A stretch of 64,000 nucleotides of DNA from Yoonia maritima (GCF_002933395.1 NZ_PKFN01000008.1:558001-622000); one strand, 5' to 3'. Counted from the first letter of the stretch, positions 44,539 to 55,494 are shown. Translations and numbers: made by a program. The notes: a model not told the origin generated them from the letters alone.

Positions 44539-45903
44539 ATGGCCGCACACGCATCCCAGCCAGAAGGCGACAAACAACTCGAACAAGTCCTATCGATAGG
44601 CAACGAACTGTTCGATTACATGTCAAAATTCGCTGACACATTTATTCGAACATGGAACATCTATCAAATCGGCATCGCGATCGGGCTTTTCGTGCTCGCG
44701 CATATATTGCGGACCACCTTAGGACCCCGCATCAGAGCATGGATGGCAGCGCGTGAAAACTGGCCCAAATGGCGGATGCGTATCTTAGTTGTTACCAATC
44801 AACGACTAAGAGCGATATTTTTTGTGGCACTGATCTGGCTCACAATCTTTGTCATGCGAGAAGTCACATGGAATAGCAGAAGCTATTTGCTTGGGATCAT
44901 TGGCACATTAGCCTTTGCATGGCTTGCCGTCGTTTTCGCGACACGGCTCATTAAAAGCCCGTTCTTACGAAAGACTGTCCGCTATGGGGCATGGACCTAT
45001 GTCAGCCTTCGTATCCTCGGGTTACTGGAACCCACAGAAGAACTGCTCGACAGTGCTGGTTTCACAATCGGCGAAATCAGGTTCTCATTGCTTTTAGTCG
45101 TCCAGTCTCTGGTCATTCTCGGGGTGCTAATCAGCCTCGCTAGGTTCTTCACCACAACGACCGCAAATAAGGTGCGCAGCAACAAAGACATCAGCCCGTC
45201 GATGCAAGTGCTTATCGTCAAGGGGCTTCAAATCGCGATCTATGGGGCGGCTTTCTATTTCGGTGTTAAAGCAATCGGGATCGACCTAACCGGGCTCGCA
45301 GTTCTGTCGGGGGCAATCGGTGTTGGCCTTGGTTTTGGCCTCCAAAAGGTCGTGTCGAACCTTGTCTCTGGCGTGATCATCCTGATCGACAAATCGATCA
45401 AACCGGGCGACGTGATTAGCCTTGGTGAAACCTTTGGCTGGATCAACGCCCTTGGCGCGCGCTACGTGTCTGTAGTCACGCGCGACGGCAAAGAATACCT
45501 CATCCCGAACGAAGACCTGATTACCGGCCAGGTCGTGAACTGGTCACATTCCAACGACTTTGTCCGGCTCGATATCCACTTTGGGACGTCATACACCGAC
45601 AACCCACATGATGTCCGCCGCATCGCAATTGAAGCAGCACAAAGCGTCGACCGCGTTCTTACCAGTCGTCCCACCGTCTGCCACATCGTCGGTTTTGGTG
45701 ACAGCTCTGTCGACTACATCTTACGGTTTTGGATCACCGACCCCACGGGGGGCTTAACCAATATCCGCGGCAACGTTTTCCTCGCGCTTTGGGACGCATT
45801 CCAAGAACACGACATCAGCATTCCGTTCCCACAGCGAGAGGTAAAGATGTTGCAGACTGAAAATGTCGGCAAAAAAGCTGATAGCTCTTTGCCAAGTGCC
45901 TAA
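44539..45903 (+). CDS. MscS-family mechanosensitive channel
   Basis: The 454-residue protein has about five membrane segments, the last ending in the pore helix GLAVLSGAIGVGLGFGLQKVVSNLVSGVIIL, followed by the cytoplasmic MscS beta and alpha/beta domains (FGWINALGARYVSVVTRDGKEYLIPNED). It opens under membrane tension to release solutes during osmotic downshift. Longer N-terminal regions are common in the family. An MtfA-like gene follows after about 30 bp. Confidence 0.9.
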   Translation: MAAHASQPEGDKQLEQVLSIGNELFDYMSKFADTFIRTWNIYQIGIAIGLFVLAHILRTTLGPRIRAWMAARENWPKWRMRILVVTNQRLRAIFFVALIWLTIFVMREVTWNSRSYLLGIIGTLAFAWLAVVFATRLIKSPFLRKTVRYGAWTYVSLRILGLLEPTEELLDSAGFTIGEIRFSLLLVVQSLVILGVLISLARFFTTTTANKVRSNKDISPSMQVLIVKGLQIAIYGAAFYFGVKAIGIDLTGLAVLSGAIGVGLGFGLQKVVSNLVSGVIILIDKSIKPGDVISLGETFGWINALGARYVSVVTRDGKEYLIPNEDLITGQVVNWSHSNDFVRLDIHFGTSYTDNPHDVRRIAIEAAQSVDRVLTSRPTVCHIVGFGDSSVDYILRFWITDPTGGLTNIRGNVFLALWDAFQEHDISIPFPQREVKMLQTENVGKKADSSLPSA

Positions 45904-45931
45904 GCAATAAAAACCAACATACGAAATAAAC

Positions 45932-46741
45932 ATGCCAATTCTCTTAACCTTCATGGTTCTTGCAGCCTGTGCACTGTCTTATCGCATCTGGCAAAAACAG
46001 AAGCTTCGGCAGCGCCTACTGAAAGCCAGCCTCTCAGATAGTGAACGCAACATCGTCGTGGAACAAGTCCCGCTGATACGGCGGCTCCCTCCTGAACTGA
46101 CAGCCAAGCTAGAAGGAAAAATCAGGCTCTTTTTACATCAAGTTGATATCAGTGGCTGTAATGGCCTCGAAGTCACGGATGGAATCAGGCTTTCGATTGC
46201 GGCCCAAGCATGTCTGCTTATCGTTAACAGTGACGACTGGTACAAAAACCTTCGGACAATTCTTGTCTATCCCAGTGCATTCAAGTCGATCACGACCACG
46301 CACGATGGCTTTGTCGTTCAGCAAAAAGAAGTCATACGATATGGCGAAAGCTGGTCACGTGGCCCTGTCATTCTATCTTGGGAACACTCCCAGCGGGGTG
46401 CTGAAAATGAATATGACGGACACAATGTTGTCTTGCATGAATTCGCACACCAACTTGATGATCTATCCGGAAATACAAACGGCGTTCCTTTACTCAAGAA
46501 AAACCAAAGCTTTGCGCAATGGGAACGCGTGTTTCTAACATCATACGAGCGCCACCTTCAAAACGTGGAACAGGGACGCAAAACCCTGCTGGATGCCTAT
46601 GGCGCAGAAAACCATCAAGAATTTTTCGCTGTGGCCGTCGAAGTCTTCTTTGAGAAACCCGCCCAGCTACAAAAAGACGAACCCGAATTCTATGCGCAAA
46701 TAGCTGAACTACTAAAGCTAAATCCAGCACAATGGTCATAA
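45932..46741 (+). CDS. mtfA: MtfA-like zinc-dependent peptidase
   Basis: The 269-residue protein has a short hydrophobic N-terminus (MPILLTFMVLAACALSYRIW) and the metalloprotease motif HEFAHQLDD, an HExxH with downstream D/E. The NVVLHEFAHQLDDLSG context matches MtfA, which in E. coli cleaves and acts on the Mlc regulator. An E in the AENHQEFFAVAVEVFFE region is a likely third zinc ligand. It is 28 bp after the MscS gene. The link to Mlc is not supported by anything nearby. Confidence 0.87.
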   Translation: MPILLTFMVLAACALSYRIWQKQKLRQRLLKASLSDSERNIVVEQVPLIRRLPPELTAKLEGKIRLFLHQVDISGCNGLEVTDGIRLSIAAQACLLIVNSDDWYKNLRTILVYPSAFKSITTTHDGFVVQQKEVIRYGESWSRGPVILSWEHSQRGAENEYDGHNVVLHEFAHQLDDLSGNTNGVPLLKKNQSFAQWERVFLTSYERHLQNVEQGRKTLLDAYGAENHQEFFAVAVEVFFEKPAQLQKDEPEFYAQIAELLKLNPAQWS

Positions 46742-46775
46742 GAAACCGTCATGCAAATTGACCCGGATTTAGAAG

Positions 46776-46806
46776 AGGCCGCGCAATAAGTTTGCGCGGC
46801 CTTTTC
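46776..46806 (+). terminator. Terminator between MtfA and acs genes
   Basis: AGGCCGCGCAA and TTGCGCGGCCT pair perfectly around a 5-nt loop and are followed by TTTTCT. The A-rich flank on the left may make it bidirectional and serve the convergent acs transcript. Confidence 0.8.
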
Positions 46807-46824
46807 TATCAATTAAGCGAAGCC

Positions 46825-48783
46825 TTAGCCTTTGTTCATCCGGTTTTCGATTAGGTCATCGACCACGGACGGGTCGGCCAATGTGGATGTATCGCCAAGT
46901 GCGCCGAAATCGTCTTCGGCAATTTTACGCAAGATACGGCGCATGATTTTACCTGAACGTGTCTTTGGAAGACCCGGCGCCCACTGGATCAAGTCAGGCT
47001 TTGCAATTGGGCCAATCTCTGAACGCACCCAAACCTCTAGCTCTTTACGCAGATCTTCAGATGGTTCTTCGCCCGTCATCAAGGTGACATAGGCATAGAT
47101 GCCCTGCCCTTTGATCGCGTGCGGATAACCAACGACCGCGGCTTCAGCGACCTTAGCGTGAGCAACAAGTGCGCTTTCGACCTCGGCCGTGCCCATCCGG
47201 TGACCCGATACGTTGATCACGTCATCAACGCGACCAGTGATCCAGTAATACCCGTCGTCGTCGCGCTTACAGCCGTCACCGGTAAAGTAATAACCTTTAT
47301 AGTCGCTGAAATAGGTTTTCTCGAACCGTTCATGGTCGCCCCATACGGTGCGCATCTGAGCCGGCCAGCTATCTTTGATACACAGCACACCTTCGGCGGC
47401 GGTATCATGGATTTCTTCGCCCGACGTTGGTTCAAGGATCACAGGCTGCACACCGAAGAACGGAAGCGTTGCAGAACCCGGCTTGGTCGCAGTTGCACCC
47501 GGTAGTGGGGTCAGCAGGTGACCACCAGTTTCGGTCTGCCACCATGTATCGACGATTGGCACCGTGCCTTTACCGACAACATCATTGTACCAGTTCCAAG
47601 CCTCTGGATTGATAGGCTCGCCCACTGTTCCCAGCACTTTCAGGTCAGAGAGATCGTATTTTTCAACGAACTCTTTCCCCTGCCCCATCAACGCGCGAAT
47701 TGCAGTAGGCGCAGTGTAGAATTGGTTGACCTTGTGCTTTTCACAGACCTGCCAGAAACGACCTGCGTCTGGATATGTTGGTACACCTTCGAACATCACA
47801 GTCGTCGCGCCATTAGCGAGCGGGCCGTAGACGATATAGCTGTGTCCAGTGACCCAGCCCACGTCGGCAGTACACCAGAACACATCACCATCATGATAGT
47901 CGAATGTGTATTGATGGGTCATCGCTGCATAGACGATGTAACCACCCGTCGAATGCACAACACCCTTTGGCTGACCAGTGGACCCTGATGTGTACAGAAT
48001 GAACAGCGGATCTTCGGCGTTCATTTCTTCGGGCGGACAGTCGGCGCTGACCTTTTCTTCCATCTCGTGCAGCCAGTAATCACCCTCAGGACGCCATGCG
48101 ATCTGCTGGCCAGTACGTTTCACGACCAAGCATTTCACTTCGTCAAAGTCGTTCAGCAGCGCTTGGTTCACGCTATCCTTGAGGTTCGTCACGCGGCCAC
48201 CACGTGGTGCGCCGTCAGACGTGATAACAACCTTTGCGTCGCATGCGTTTACACGTGCGCCCAAGGCTTCGGCAGAGAACCCAGCAAATACGATCGAGTG
48301 GATCGCACCAATACGCGCACAGGCAAGCATCGCATAGGCGGCCTCTGGGATCATTGGCAGGTAAAGCACGACGCGGTCGCCTTTGGTCACGCCCATTTCT
48401 TTTAGGACGTTCGCCATTTTGCAGGTGCGTTCGTGGAGCTGCTTGTAGGTAATGTGCTGCGCTTCATCGTCAACGCTATCTGGTTCCCAGATGATCGCCG
48501 TCTGATCACCACGGGTTTCCAAATGGCGGTCGATACAGTTTGCGGTGACGTTCAGTGTGCCGTCTTCGAACCATTTGATGTCAACATTGCCGGGCGCAAA
48601 GCTGGTGTTTTTAACCTTCGTAAAAGGCTTGATCCAGTCAACGCGCTTGCCGTGCTCAGCCCAGAAACCTTCGGGGTCAGAAATCGACTGTGCGTACATC
48701 GCGTCATATGTTGCCTTGTCCGCATGCGCTGCGGCGGCCATTTCGGCAGATGGCGGATACATCTTGGATGTTTGATCGGTCAT
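46825..48783 (-). CDS. acs: Acetyl-CoA synthetase
   Basis: Acs activates acetate with ATP and CoA. The 652-residue protein has the family length, the P-loop-like [37 protein letters not shown] and the C-terminal [15 protein letters not shown] containing the regulatory lysine that is acetylated in homologues. It converges on mtfA. It complements the ackA-pta route at 2.8-4.8 kb for acetate uptake. No histidine-kinase or DctM genes are adjacent. Confidence 0.97.
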   Translation of the reverse strand: MTDQTSKMYPPSAEMAAAAHADKATYDAMYAQSISDPEGFWAEHGKRVDWIKPFTKVKNTSFAPGNVDIKWFEDGTLNVTANCIDRHLETRGDQTAIIWEPDSVDDEAQHITYKQLHERTCKMANVLKEMGVTKGDRVVLYLPMIPEAAYAMLACARIGAIHSIVFAGFSAEALGARVNACDAKVVITSDGAPRGGRVTNLKDSVNQALLNDFDEVKCLVVKRTGQQIAWRPEGDYWLHEMEEKVSADCPPEEMNAEDPLFILYTSGSTGQPKGVVHSTGGYIVYAAMTHQYTFDYHDGDVFWCTADVGWVTGHSYIVYGPLANGATTVMFEGVPTYPDAGRFWQVCEKHKVNQFYTAPTAIRALMGQGKEFVEKYDLSDLKVLGTVGEPINPEAWNWYNDVVGKGTVPIVDTWWQTETGGHLLTPLPGATATKPGSATLPFFGVQPVILEPTSGEEIHDTAAEGVLCIKDSWPAQMRTVWGDHERFEKTYFSDYKGYYFTGDGCKRDDDGYYWITGRVDDVINVSGHRMGTAEVESALVAHAKVAEAAVVGYPHAIKGQGIYAYVTLMTGEEPSEDLRKELEVWVRSEIGPIAKPDLIQWAPGLPKTRSGKIMRRILRKIAEDDFGALGDTSTLADPSVVDDLIENRMNKG

Positions 48784-48987
48784 GGTCTCTCCCCCCTTTG
48801 ACGTGTCGTTTGGGCCCAGCTAAGAAACTGTTGGCCTCCTCCGAGGCATATCATGATCAGAATGATTAGGAATCCAAGCCGTCGCGCTAAGCCAATGCGC
48901 AATTTGTCAATCTTAACACCCGCGAGGCGTGAATTTTGTTAGGTTTTTTACAAGACCTACAAAACACATGGAATGAGGCGCATCAAA

Positions 48988-49452
48988 ATGGACGCGATAA
49001 TTGTTCTGGGCGCTGCTGTTTGGAAGGATGGCCCGTCACCTGCCTTGCGCCGACGCACCTTACACGCGGCCAGCCTTTGGCTTGATCGTCAGGCACCCAT
49101 CATCATCCCATGTGGTGGACTGGGGCTTTATCCTCCGACCGAGGCGGCGCTGATGAAAACCCTTCTTGAGCACCACGGCGTTAGCCCCGACTGCATCCTG
49201 CCAGAGGATCAATCGACCACGACCTTGGAAAATATTCGCAATGCGCGGGAATTACTGACTGGTCGTGATGTCATAATTGTAACTGACAGGTATCACGCGC
49301 GCCGCGCTGCCATGGTTGCCCGACATTTCGGGTTCAACGCGACTGTATCTAGCCCCCGACCAACCCGGAGCATTCTTAAGCAACACCTGCGCGAAGCAAT
49401 CGCGCTGCCTGCTTACGCGATCAAACTGCGGAAGACCCCGCGCCAACCTTAA
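48988..49452 (+). CDS. YdcF/DUF218-family protein
   Basis: This 154-residue protein has the DUF218 fold: DAIIVLGAAVWKDGPSPAL at the N-terminus, then STTTLENIRNARELL and VTDRYHARRAAMVARHFGF. The conserved LEN and DRYH positions belong to a proposed nucleotide/SAM-binding site. The function is unknown; members affect cell-envelope polysaccharides in some species. It lacks the membrane anchors of longer forms. The ATG at 48988 has GAGG 9 nt upstream and is preferred over 48973. Confidence 0.82.
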   Translation: MDAIIVLGAAVWKDGPSPALRRRTLHAASLWLDRQAPIIIPCGGLGLYPPTEAALMKTLLEHHGVSPDCILPEDQSTTTLENIRNARELLTGRDVIIVTDRYHARRAAMVARHFGFNATVSSPRPTRSILKQHLREAIALPAYAIKLRKTPRQP

Positions 49453-49505
49453 CGCAGTATTAACTATCCTTAACGCAGACTGCCAACATCTGACTGGATG
49501 TATTG

Positions 49506-50198
49506 ATGCGGTTTCTTATTACCTGTTTGTATTTTCTCTGCACGGTATCCCTTGCGGACGCCGGACCATGGAGCCGTGAACACAGACAGATTTTCACAGC
49601 AAGTGGCGGGAACTTTTTACTATCGGAAGGCGCAAAACTTCCGGTGAACTACGACCCGACATTCTATGCCGAATATGGCTTGAATGGCCTTGTTACCCTT
49701 GGCGTCGATTATCACACGGCCGATCAGGGACGCATTCAAGCTGCGGTGTTTTTCGCGAGCTTCCCGATCGGAGAACCTATCGCGCCCAACACATGGTCCG
49801 CACATATTGGCTTGGGTGGCCGGGTGGACCCCCTTAACCCGGTAGAGCACCTGACGCGCGGCGGCGTGTCTTGGGGGCGCGGGCTAGATCAAGGCTGGCT
49901 CGCCATTGATACCAGCGCCACTTACGGCGACATAGATCATGTTTTTCGGTCCAAAGCAGATTTTACATGGGGGCATCATCTAAGTGATCGCTGGACTGTC
50001 GTGTCCCAACTGCAAACAGGGCAAGGGTATGACGATGACACCTATGCCAAGGTGAACCCCTCGCTGATCTTCCATGTAAATGAACGGTACTCGATCAGCC
50101 TTGGCGCGGTGAAAGCATTAACCGGCGACCGCGGATCGGCGCTTAAGCTGGACCTTTGGTCGACCGCTACAATCCCCCAATTTCGCGCAGAAGACTAA
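49506..50198 (+). CDS. Predicted exported beta-rich protein of unknown family
   Basis: A 230-residue protein starts with a Sec signal peptide ([20 protein letters not shown]). The rest alternates hydrophobic and polar residues with many aromatics ([40 protein letters not shown]), suggesting an outer-membrane beta-barrel or an outer-membrane-attached beta sheet. I do not recognise a family. Its last 32 bp overlap the 3' end of ureG on the opposite strand. Confidence 0.65.
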   Translation: MRFLITCLYFLCTVSLADAGPWSREHRQIFTASGGNFLLSEGAKLPVNYDPTFYAEYGLNGLVTLGVDYHTADQGRIQAAVFFASFPIGEPIAPNTWSAHIGLGGRVDPLNPVEHLTRGGVSWGRGLDQGWLAIDTSATYGDIDHVFRSKADFTWGHHLSDRWTVVSQLQTGQGYDDDTYAKVNPSLIFHVNERYSISLGAVKALTGDRGSALKLDLWSTATIPQFRAED

Positions 50199-50775
50199 TC
50201 ACATCTTCAACCCCCTGCCCGTGTCGCAGGCTCGCAAAAACAACGGGAAGATCCCCACGCATCCGCGCGGCATCTGTCGCCATCACATCCAACGAAGCAC
50301 CAACATGCGGTGCTAGATCAGTTTTGTTGATAACCAAAATGTCGGAACGTGTGATTGCGGGGCCACCCTTGCGCGGGATTTCTTCGCCAGCGGCAACGTC
50401 GATAACATAGATCGTTACATCGGCCAGCTCCGGGCTGAACGTCGCAGACAGATTGTCACCACCGCTTTCAATAAGCACCAGTTCAAGATCATCGTGTCGC
50501 GCACGCATTTCAGCAATTGCAGCGAGGTTGATGGACGCGTCCTCTCGGATCGCAGTATGCGGACAACCACCCGTTTCGACCCCCATCACGCGGTCAGCGG
50601 GCAGGATTTGCATCCGCATCAGAGCTTCGGCGTCTTCTTGGGTGTAAATGTCGTTCGTAATCACCCCAAGGCTAACCTGATCCTTCAACGCACGCGCAAG
50701 CGCCGCTGTCAGCGTCGTCTTACCCGCGCCAACAGGCCCACCAATTCCAACGCGCAACGGTCCATGCGGTGACAT
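50167..50775 (-). CDS. ureG: Urease accessory GTPase UreG
   Basis: UreG is the GTPase that loads nickel into urease with UreDFE. The 202-residue protein has the P-loop [13 protein letters not shown], the nickel-binding CPH motif ([13 protein letters not shown]), [11 protein letters not shown] and [10 protein letters not shown]. The ATG at 50775 follows a GGAG site; the adjacent ATG at 50778 is an alternative one codon earlier. It is the last gene of the urease operon and overlaps the end of a convergent gene by 32 bp. Confidence 0.96.
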   Translation of the reverse strand: MSPHGPLRVGIGGPVGAGKTTLTAALARALKDQVSLGVITNDIYTQEDAEALMRMQILPADRVMGVETGGCPHTAIREDASINLAAIAEMRARHDDLELVLIESGGDNLSATFSPELADVTIYVIDVAAGEEIPRKGGPAITRSDILVINKTDLAPHVGASLDVMATDAARMRGDLPVVFASLRHGQGVEDVISLLREIGGL

Positions 50776-50794
50776 CATTCTTGCTCCATCTATC

Positions 50795-51430
50795 TTATGA
50801 TCGGAATATGCGCGGATACTGGTCCGCATGCTGCATCGACGCAATATCAACAGCAAAACTGGCCGTGCCTATATCATCCAAAGTGGATTGCGCGGCTTCC
50901 TCGCCGATCGTAGCGCACACAGGCGACAAACCCGCCAGAATGCGCTGCCCTTCTGTTTGCCCCAATGGCATCAGTCGTTGGGCTGCCTGCACCAGATTGC
51001 TGGCAAAGCTTTGCAACCAAACCTGCGCTGTCGGAACGACCGGCAATCCCATAAGGCCCGCAGCACGGCCAACGGCCACCGGATAGGCCATATCCGGCAG
51101 GTCCAGTGCCCAAACCGCACGTGTCGTTGAAGCGAACGCCGCACCCTGCTGCACGGTCTCCATCCTTCGTTCCCGCGAAGGCGAAAGCGCTGCCGCTAAT
51201 TCAGCAACAGGGGCCACATCATCGGCACCATGTGCCGCACAAAGCAATATAGCATCAGACCGCCCGGCGCCTTGGGTGAGCACAGCATCCAGCCAATCCG
51301 CCAACCCGGCCGCATCGGCCACATCACCGCGTTGCACGGCCTGTTCTAACCCATGCGACCACGCAAATGCGCCGATAGGATAGGCAGGCGAAAGCCACTG
51401 GGTCAGTGTCAGCAGGTGTTCAGTGTTCAT
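50795..51430 (-). CDS. ureF: Urease accessory protein UreF
   Basis: UreF is an all-helical factor that bridges UreD and UreG in apoenzyme activation. The 211-residue product has [24 protein letters not shown], the family signature, and a helical core with [13 protein letters not shown]. The ATG at 51430 overlaps the ureE stop by 11 bp; the longer upstream frame is within ureE and not needed. ureG follows 19 bp on. Confidence 0.94.
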   Translation of the reverse strand: MNTEHLLTLTQWLSPAYPIGAFAWSHGLEQAVQRGDVADAAGLADWLDAVLTQGAGRSDAILLCAAHGADDVAPVAELAAALSPSRERRMETVQQGAAFASTTRAVWALDLPDMAYPVAVGRAAGLMGLPVVPTAQVWLQSFASNLVQAAQRLMPLGQTEGQRILAGLSPVCATIGEEAAQSTLDDIGTASFAVDIASMQHADQYPRIFRS

Positions 51431-51878
51431 GGGAATGGCTGTGATCGTGCCCCATAGTCCGGCCGTGCCCGTAGGCACCGCCTTCTGGGGTAAACGGGCC
51501 GTCGAAATCCGTGACAGTCGCGCCCAACTGTTCCAGCATCGCGCGCATCACTTTTTCGCGCTGCACGACCAACGCATCAGGCAAAACCGCGCAAGGCGCA
51601 TGCCGGTTACCGATATGCCATGCAAGCCGAACAAGGTCGCCAGTGACCCGCATCAACGGTTCGTCAGCAGCGGCAACAGTAATCTGACGACCATCTTCGA
51701 GCAGGAAAACTTCGCCCGCATTCACCGATGTCGTCTGCGGCAGATCCACCAAGAACAGTTCACCCGCATCAGTGGTCAACCGCTTACGACGCAGCAGTCG
51801 TGCGTCATAGGTCAAACTAACAGTACCTGCGACAGCCCCATGCGCATGGGGCTGTGTTTGATGCGCCTTGGCTGTCAT
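51420..51878 (-). CDS. ureE: Urease accessory protein UreE
   Basis: UreE is a nickel chaperone. The 152-residue protein has an N-terminal barrel domain (TYDARLLRRKRLTTDAGELFLVDL) and a C-terminal metal-binding domain with NRHAPCAVLPDALVV. The end is histidine-rich ([15 protein letters not shown]), giving extra nickel sites. An N-terminal HAHG segment may add more. A 45-codon mini-ORF lies between it and ureC. Confidence 0.94.
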   Translation of the reverse strand: MTAKAHQTQPHAHGAVAGTVSLTYDARLLRRKRLTTDAGELFLVDLPQTTSVNAGEVFLLEDGRQITVAAADEPLMRVTGDLVRLAWHIGNRHAPCAVLPDALVVQREKVMRAMLEQLGATVTDFDGPFTPEGGAYGHGRTMGHDHSHSHEH

Positions 51879-51939
51879 GGCGCACCTACATGATTTCGTT
51901 GCGCCATCCCCCTAGCATGCGCCAGAGGGAAGCATGTTT

Positions 51940-52077
51940 TTAGCGCTTTGTCGCGATGCGATGCACCGCACGCAAGACGGTTGCTGGTAGAAGAAAGATT
52001 TCCCGAACAGCCACTTTGGCCAATTCGATGATCATTTCGCGGTTTGTGATAAGAGTGTTGTTCGTCTGGAAAGTCAT
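51940..52077 (-). CDS. Mini-ORF (45 aa) between ureC and ureE
   Basis: An ATG at 52077 with a GAGG site 6 nt upstream opens a 45-codon frame ending before ureE. The product, beginning MTFQTNNTLITNREMII, has a possible amphipathic helix (LAKVAVREIFLLPATVLRAVHRI). It lies in the 295-bp ureC-ureE gap, on the same strand. I know no family. It could be a coding leader, a structural small protein or chance, but its setting and ribosome-binding site make it a fair candidate. Confidence 0.45.
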   Translation of the reverse strand: MTFQTNNTLITNREMIIELAKVAVREIFLLPATVLRAVHRIATKR

Positions 52078-52173
52078 ATTGAGCCTCGTCAAAAGCGATG
52101 TCTTTCCTCCCTGCAACAAATCTATAATGCTGCGTCGCAGCAATCAAGCCCTTTGAACGCCACGTCATACCCA

Positions 52174-53934
52174 TCAGAACAGAAAATACCGTTGTGCCAT
52201 TGGCAATTCTTTGGCGGGTTCGCATGTCAGCAACTCTCCATCCGCACGCACTTCGTAGGTTTCAGGGTTCACCTCCATATGTGGCATGGCATCGTTCAGC
52301 TTTAGGTCTTTCTTGCCGATGTTGCGGGTATTCGTGACGGCCAATGTCTGCTTTGCCAGTCCCAGCTTATCGCGCAGACCAGCGTCTTGAGCAGCAGCGC
52401 TCACAAATGTAACGGCAGAGTTTTCAACCGACCGCCCATATGCACCAAACATCGGGCGCGAATAGACTGGCTGCGGCGTCGGGATTGACGCGTTTGGATC
52501 ACCCATTTGCGCGGCCACGATGGTACCACCCATCAAGATCATCTCGGGCTTCACGCCAAAGAACGCGGGATTCCATAAGACAAGGTCAGCACGTTTACCT
52601 TCTTCAATCGATCCAACATGCGCCGAAATCCCATGCGCGATGGCCGGGTTGATCGTGTATTTTGCGATATAGCGACGGACTCGTACGTTGTCGTTGTCGC
52701 CGGTTTCCTCTTTCAACGCGCCGCGCTGCTTTTTCATTTTATCAGCGGTCTGCCACGTACGGATCAGCACTTCGCCAACCCGGCCCATGGCCTGACTGTC
52801 AGATGCAATGATCGAAAACGCGCCCATGTCGTGCAGGATATCTTCGGCGGCAATCGTTTCACGGCGGATGCGGCTTTCGGCAAAGGCGACGTCTTCCGGG
52901 ATTGATTTATCCAAGTGATGGCAAACCATCAGCATGTCGAGGTGTTCATCTACCGTGTTCACGGTGAACGGGCGTGTTGGGTTTGTGGATGATGGCAACA
53001 CATGTGCCTCGCCACAAATCTTGATAATATCGGGCGCATGTCCGCCCCCTGCACCTTCGGTATGGAATGCGTGGATGGTACGGCCTTTCATGGCGCCAAC
53101 GGTATTCTCAACAAACCCAGATTCATTCAGCGTATCCGTGTGGATCATCACCTGCACGTCCATCGCATCTGCGACAGACAGGCAGTTATCAATCGCTGCT
53201 GGGGTCGTTCCCCAGTCTTCATGCAGCTTCAGGCAGGACGCACCGCCCAGCACTTGTTCCTCCAGCGCAGCAGGCAGTGACGCATTCCCCTTACCCGCAA
53301 AAGCAAGGTTCATCGGAAACGCATCAGCCGATTGCATCATACGACCAAGATGCCAAGGCCCCGGTGTACAGGTCGTCGCCAGCGTCCCATGTGCAGGTCC
53401 AGTGCCGCCACCGATCATAGTCGTCAGACCAGAATGCAGCGCGTCTTCGATCTGTTGCGGACAGATAAAGTGGATATGACTGTCGATACCGCCAGCGGTC
53501 AGAATGCGCCCCTCGCCAGCGATCGCCTCGGTTCCCGGACCAACGATAATGTCAACGCCGGGCTGGGTATCCGGATTGCCTGCCTTACCGATCTTAACGA
53601 TACGACCACCCTTAAGGCCGACGTCCGCCTTAATGATCCCAGTCCAGTCGACGATCAGGGCATTGGTAATAACCGTATCAACGGCACCCTCAGCACGGGT
53701 CGCCTGACTTTGCCCCATACCATCACGGATAACCTTGCCACCGCCGAACTTAACCTCTTCGCCATAAAGCATAGCATTATTGCCGGACCCGCCAGTGCTA
53801 GCAGCACCAGCATATTCAGCAGTCAGATCGCGCTCGACCTCGATGATCAAATCGGTATCAGCTAGCCGAACCTTGTCGCCCACGGTGGGACCAAACATAG
53901 CTGCGTAATCGCGGCGAGAAATTGTTGCTGGCAT
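52174..53934 (-). CDS. ureC: Urease subunit alpha
   Basis: UreC is the catalytic subunit that hydrolyses urea. Active-site residues fit: H153 and H155 (DSHIHF), carbamylated K236 (LKLHEDWG), H265, H291 (FHTEG), C338-H339 (CHH) and D379 (ASDSQ), all shifted by 19 from Klebsiella numbering. The 586-residue length exceeds the usual 567-570 because of an insertion of about 17 residues (39-56, rich in Ala, Gly, Ser and Asn) between DLT and YGEEVKFGG. The C-terminal [10 protein letters not shown] is canonical. It lies 1 bp after ureB. Confidence 0.97.
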   Translation of the reverse strand: MPATISRRDYAAMFGPTVGDKVRLADTDLIIEVERDLTAEYAGAASTGGSGNNAMLYGEEVKFGGGKVIRDGMGQSQATRAEGAVDTVITNALIVDWTGIIKADVGLKGGRIVKIGKAGNPDTQPGVDIIVGPGTEAIAGEGRILTAGGIDSHIHFICPQQIEDALHSGLTTMIGGGTGPAHGTLATTCTPGPWHLGRMMQSADAFPMNLAFAGKGNASLPAALEEQVLGGASCLKLHEDWGTTPAAIDNCLSVADAMDVQVMIHTDTLNESGFVENTVGAMKGRTIHAFHTEGAGGGHAPDIIKICGEAHVLPSSTNPTRPFTVNTVDEHLDMLMVCHHLDKSIPEDVAFAESRIRRETIAAEDILHDMGAFSIIASDSQAMGRVGEVLIRTWQTADKMKKQRGALKEETGDNDNVRVRRYIAKYTINPAIAHGISAHVGSIEEGKRADLVLWNPAFFGVKPEMILMGGTIVAAQMGDPNASIPTPQPVYSRPMFGAYGRSVENSAVTFVSAAAQDAGLRDKLGLAKQTLAVTNTRNIGKKDLKLNDAMPHMEVNPETYEVRADGELLTCEPAKELPMAQRYFLF

Positions 53935-53935
53935 C

Positions 53936-54241
53936 CTAAAGATCCCCCATCACTTTGGCATTAAATCCATACACGCGACGTGCGCCCGACATCGGGATCA
54001 ATGAAACCTCACGGCGCTGGCCCGGCTCAAACCGCACAGCCGTTCCGGCGGCAATATCAAGCCGCAGCCCGTAAGCCGCGTCACGATCAAAATCCAAGGC
54101 TGGGTTCGTTTCTGCAAAATGGAAATGAGAGCCGACTTGCACCGGCCGGTCGCCCGTATTGGCCACTTCCATAACTGTAACCTCTGCGCCTGCGTTCAAA
54201 GTAATTTCGCCATCTGCGACAATCAATTCACCGGGCTTCAT
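53936..54241 (-). CDS. ureB: Urease subunit beta
   Basis: The 101-residue beta subunit starts [18 protein letters not shown]. It has the conserved [19 protein letters not shown] block and ends with YGFNAKVMG. It is separate from ureA, as in most bacterial ureases. The start lies 41 bp downstream of the ureA stop. Confidence 0.97.
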   Translation of the reverse strand: MKPGELIVADGEITLNAGAEVTVMEVANTGDRPVQVGSHFHFAETNPALDFDRDAAYGLRLDIAAGTAVRFEPGQRREVSLIPMSGARRVYGFNAKVMGDL

Positions 54242-54282
54242 CGTAATATCCCCCTCATCATCTTGCTATAAATACTCAAAAA

Positions 54283-54585
54283 TCAACGGATCGGGTCATG
54301 CACGGTCACCAGCTTGGTACCGTCAGGAAAGGTCGCCTCGACCTGCACTTCGTGGATCATTTCGGCGATGCCATCCATAACCTGTTCGCGGGTGATCACC
54401 TGCGCACCAGCTTGCATCATATCAGCAACCGACCGACCGTCGCGTGCGCCTTCGACGACAGCGTCCGTAATCAGCGCGATTGCTTCGGGATAATTCAGCC
54501 TTACACCACGGGCGAGCCGCTTACGCGCGACCTCAGCGGCCATTGCAATCAGCAGCTTGTCTTTTTCGCGGGGGGTTAGTTGCAT
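54283..54585 (-). CDS. ureA: Urease subunit gamma
   Basis: The 100-residue gamma subunit starts [20 protein letters not shown] and shows [21 protein letters not shown], family hallmarks. It follows ureD by 3 bp. With UreB and UreC it forms the (alpha-beta-gamma) trimer of the apoenzyme. Confidence 0.97.
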   Translation of the reverse strand: MQLTPREKDKLLIAMAAEVARKRLARGVRLNYPEAIALITDAVVEGARDGRSVADMMQAGAQVITREQVMDGIAEMIHEVQVEATFPDGTKLVTVHDPIR

Positions 54586-54588
54586 GGT

Positions 54589-55494
54589 TTACAGTCTCCA
54601 AACACGGGGGATGGGCGCGGTTGATAGCGCCTCAACAACAGGGATAAGTTGACGACGCAGGGCAAAGCCATCCTCGGCCAACAGCCGAACAAGCAGCAGG
54701 TCATCCGCAATCAGGCTCGCGCCACTGGTATCAGGAAGGGTCAAACCGCTAGCCAAGGCTTCGGCCTGTGCGCCTGCTAAAAGAACCGTCGCCATGGCAC
54801 CAGCGCCATCGGCAATTGCGGCACGCGCCATCTGCGCCTGCGCGTCACCTATAAGTCGAATGGCATCCGCGAATACCAACGTCCCGTCCCGCCAGATACG
54901 CCATTGATCCGTGAAATGTACCGTGCGAATGACTTCGCCCATCGCGAGCCGACCGAATATCACGGGTTCAACAATCAATGCAGTGGCATCATGAGAAAGA
55001 TGGACATTCATCCGGCGATCCAGCGCCGCACTGTCAAACAAAATGGTTTCTTGGGGCAGCCAGTCAATGCGTGCGCCGGGCCCTGCTCGCAACGTTACAT
55101 TTGAACGCGCCACCTGCCCCGGATGAGCCCGATATGCACGTTCCGCCGCTTGCGATGAAAGAATGATATGTGCGTTGTCATCAGCCGCGATATCAAACTG
55201 CATATGATCACCGCCGGTTAAACCACCTGCAGTATTCAAAAATACGGCATCCAATGCCGCGCCGTGCACCCGCGGAAATAGCGCCTTCAAGGATCCCTCG
55301 TGGCGGAGATCAGCAATGACTGAATCCCTACCCCGCCGCTTCGCCCTAAGCTGCAACGCGCCTTGGGCGCGTGGGGCCAAGGGCGACGCTTTTGCGACAT
55401 TGATTTCGGCAGCGTAGGTTATTGAGTGGCCTCGGTCATTTGATGTTTCGAAAATCAAACTGCCAAATAACCGTAGGGTGATGCCAGTGCGCAC
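54589..55494 (-). CDS. ureD: Urease accessory protein UreD
   Basis: UreD (UreH) binds apo-urease and recruits UreF and UreG. The 301-residue product has VFLNTAGGLTGGDHMQFDI, RAYRAHPGQ and WLPQETILFDSAALDR, which are UreD signatures. It starts with GTG at 55494, so the first residues are less certain. It heads the urease operon; the promoter lies in the gap to the beta-helix gene at 55616. No nickel transporter gene is next to the operon. Confidence 0.92.
   Translation of the reverse strand: MRTGITLRLFGSLIFETSNDRGHSITYAAEINVAKASPLAPRAQGALQLRAKRRGRDSVIADLRHEGSLKALFPRVHGAALDAVFLNTAGGLTGGDHMQFDIAADDNAHIILSSQAAERAYRAHPGQVARSNVTLRAGPGARIDWLPQETILFDSAALDRRMNVHLSHDATALIVEPVIFGRLAMGEVIRTVHFTDQWRIWRDGTLVFADAIRLIGDAQAQMARAAIADGAGAMATVLLAGAQAEALASGLTLPDTSGASLIADDLLLVRLLAEDGFALRRQLIPVVEALSTAPIPRVWRL

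Noticed and set aside
51875..52225. 116-codon minus-strand frame between ureC and ureE
   Set aside because: It overlaps both neighbours by wide margins and has no ribosome-binding site; the shorter frame at 51940-52077 is the better candidate.
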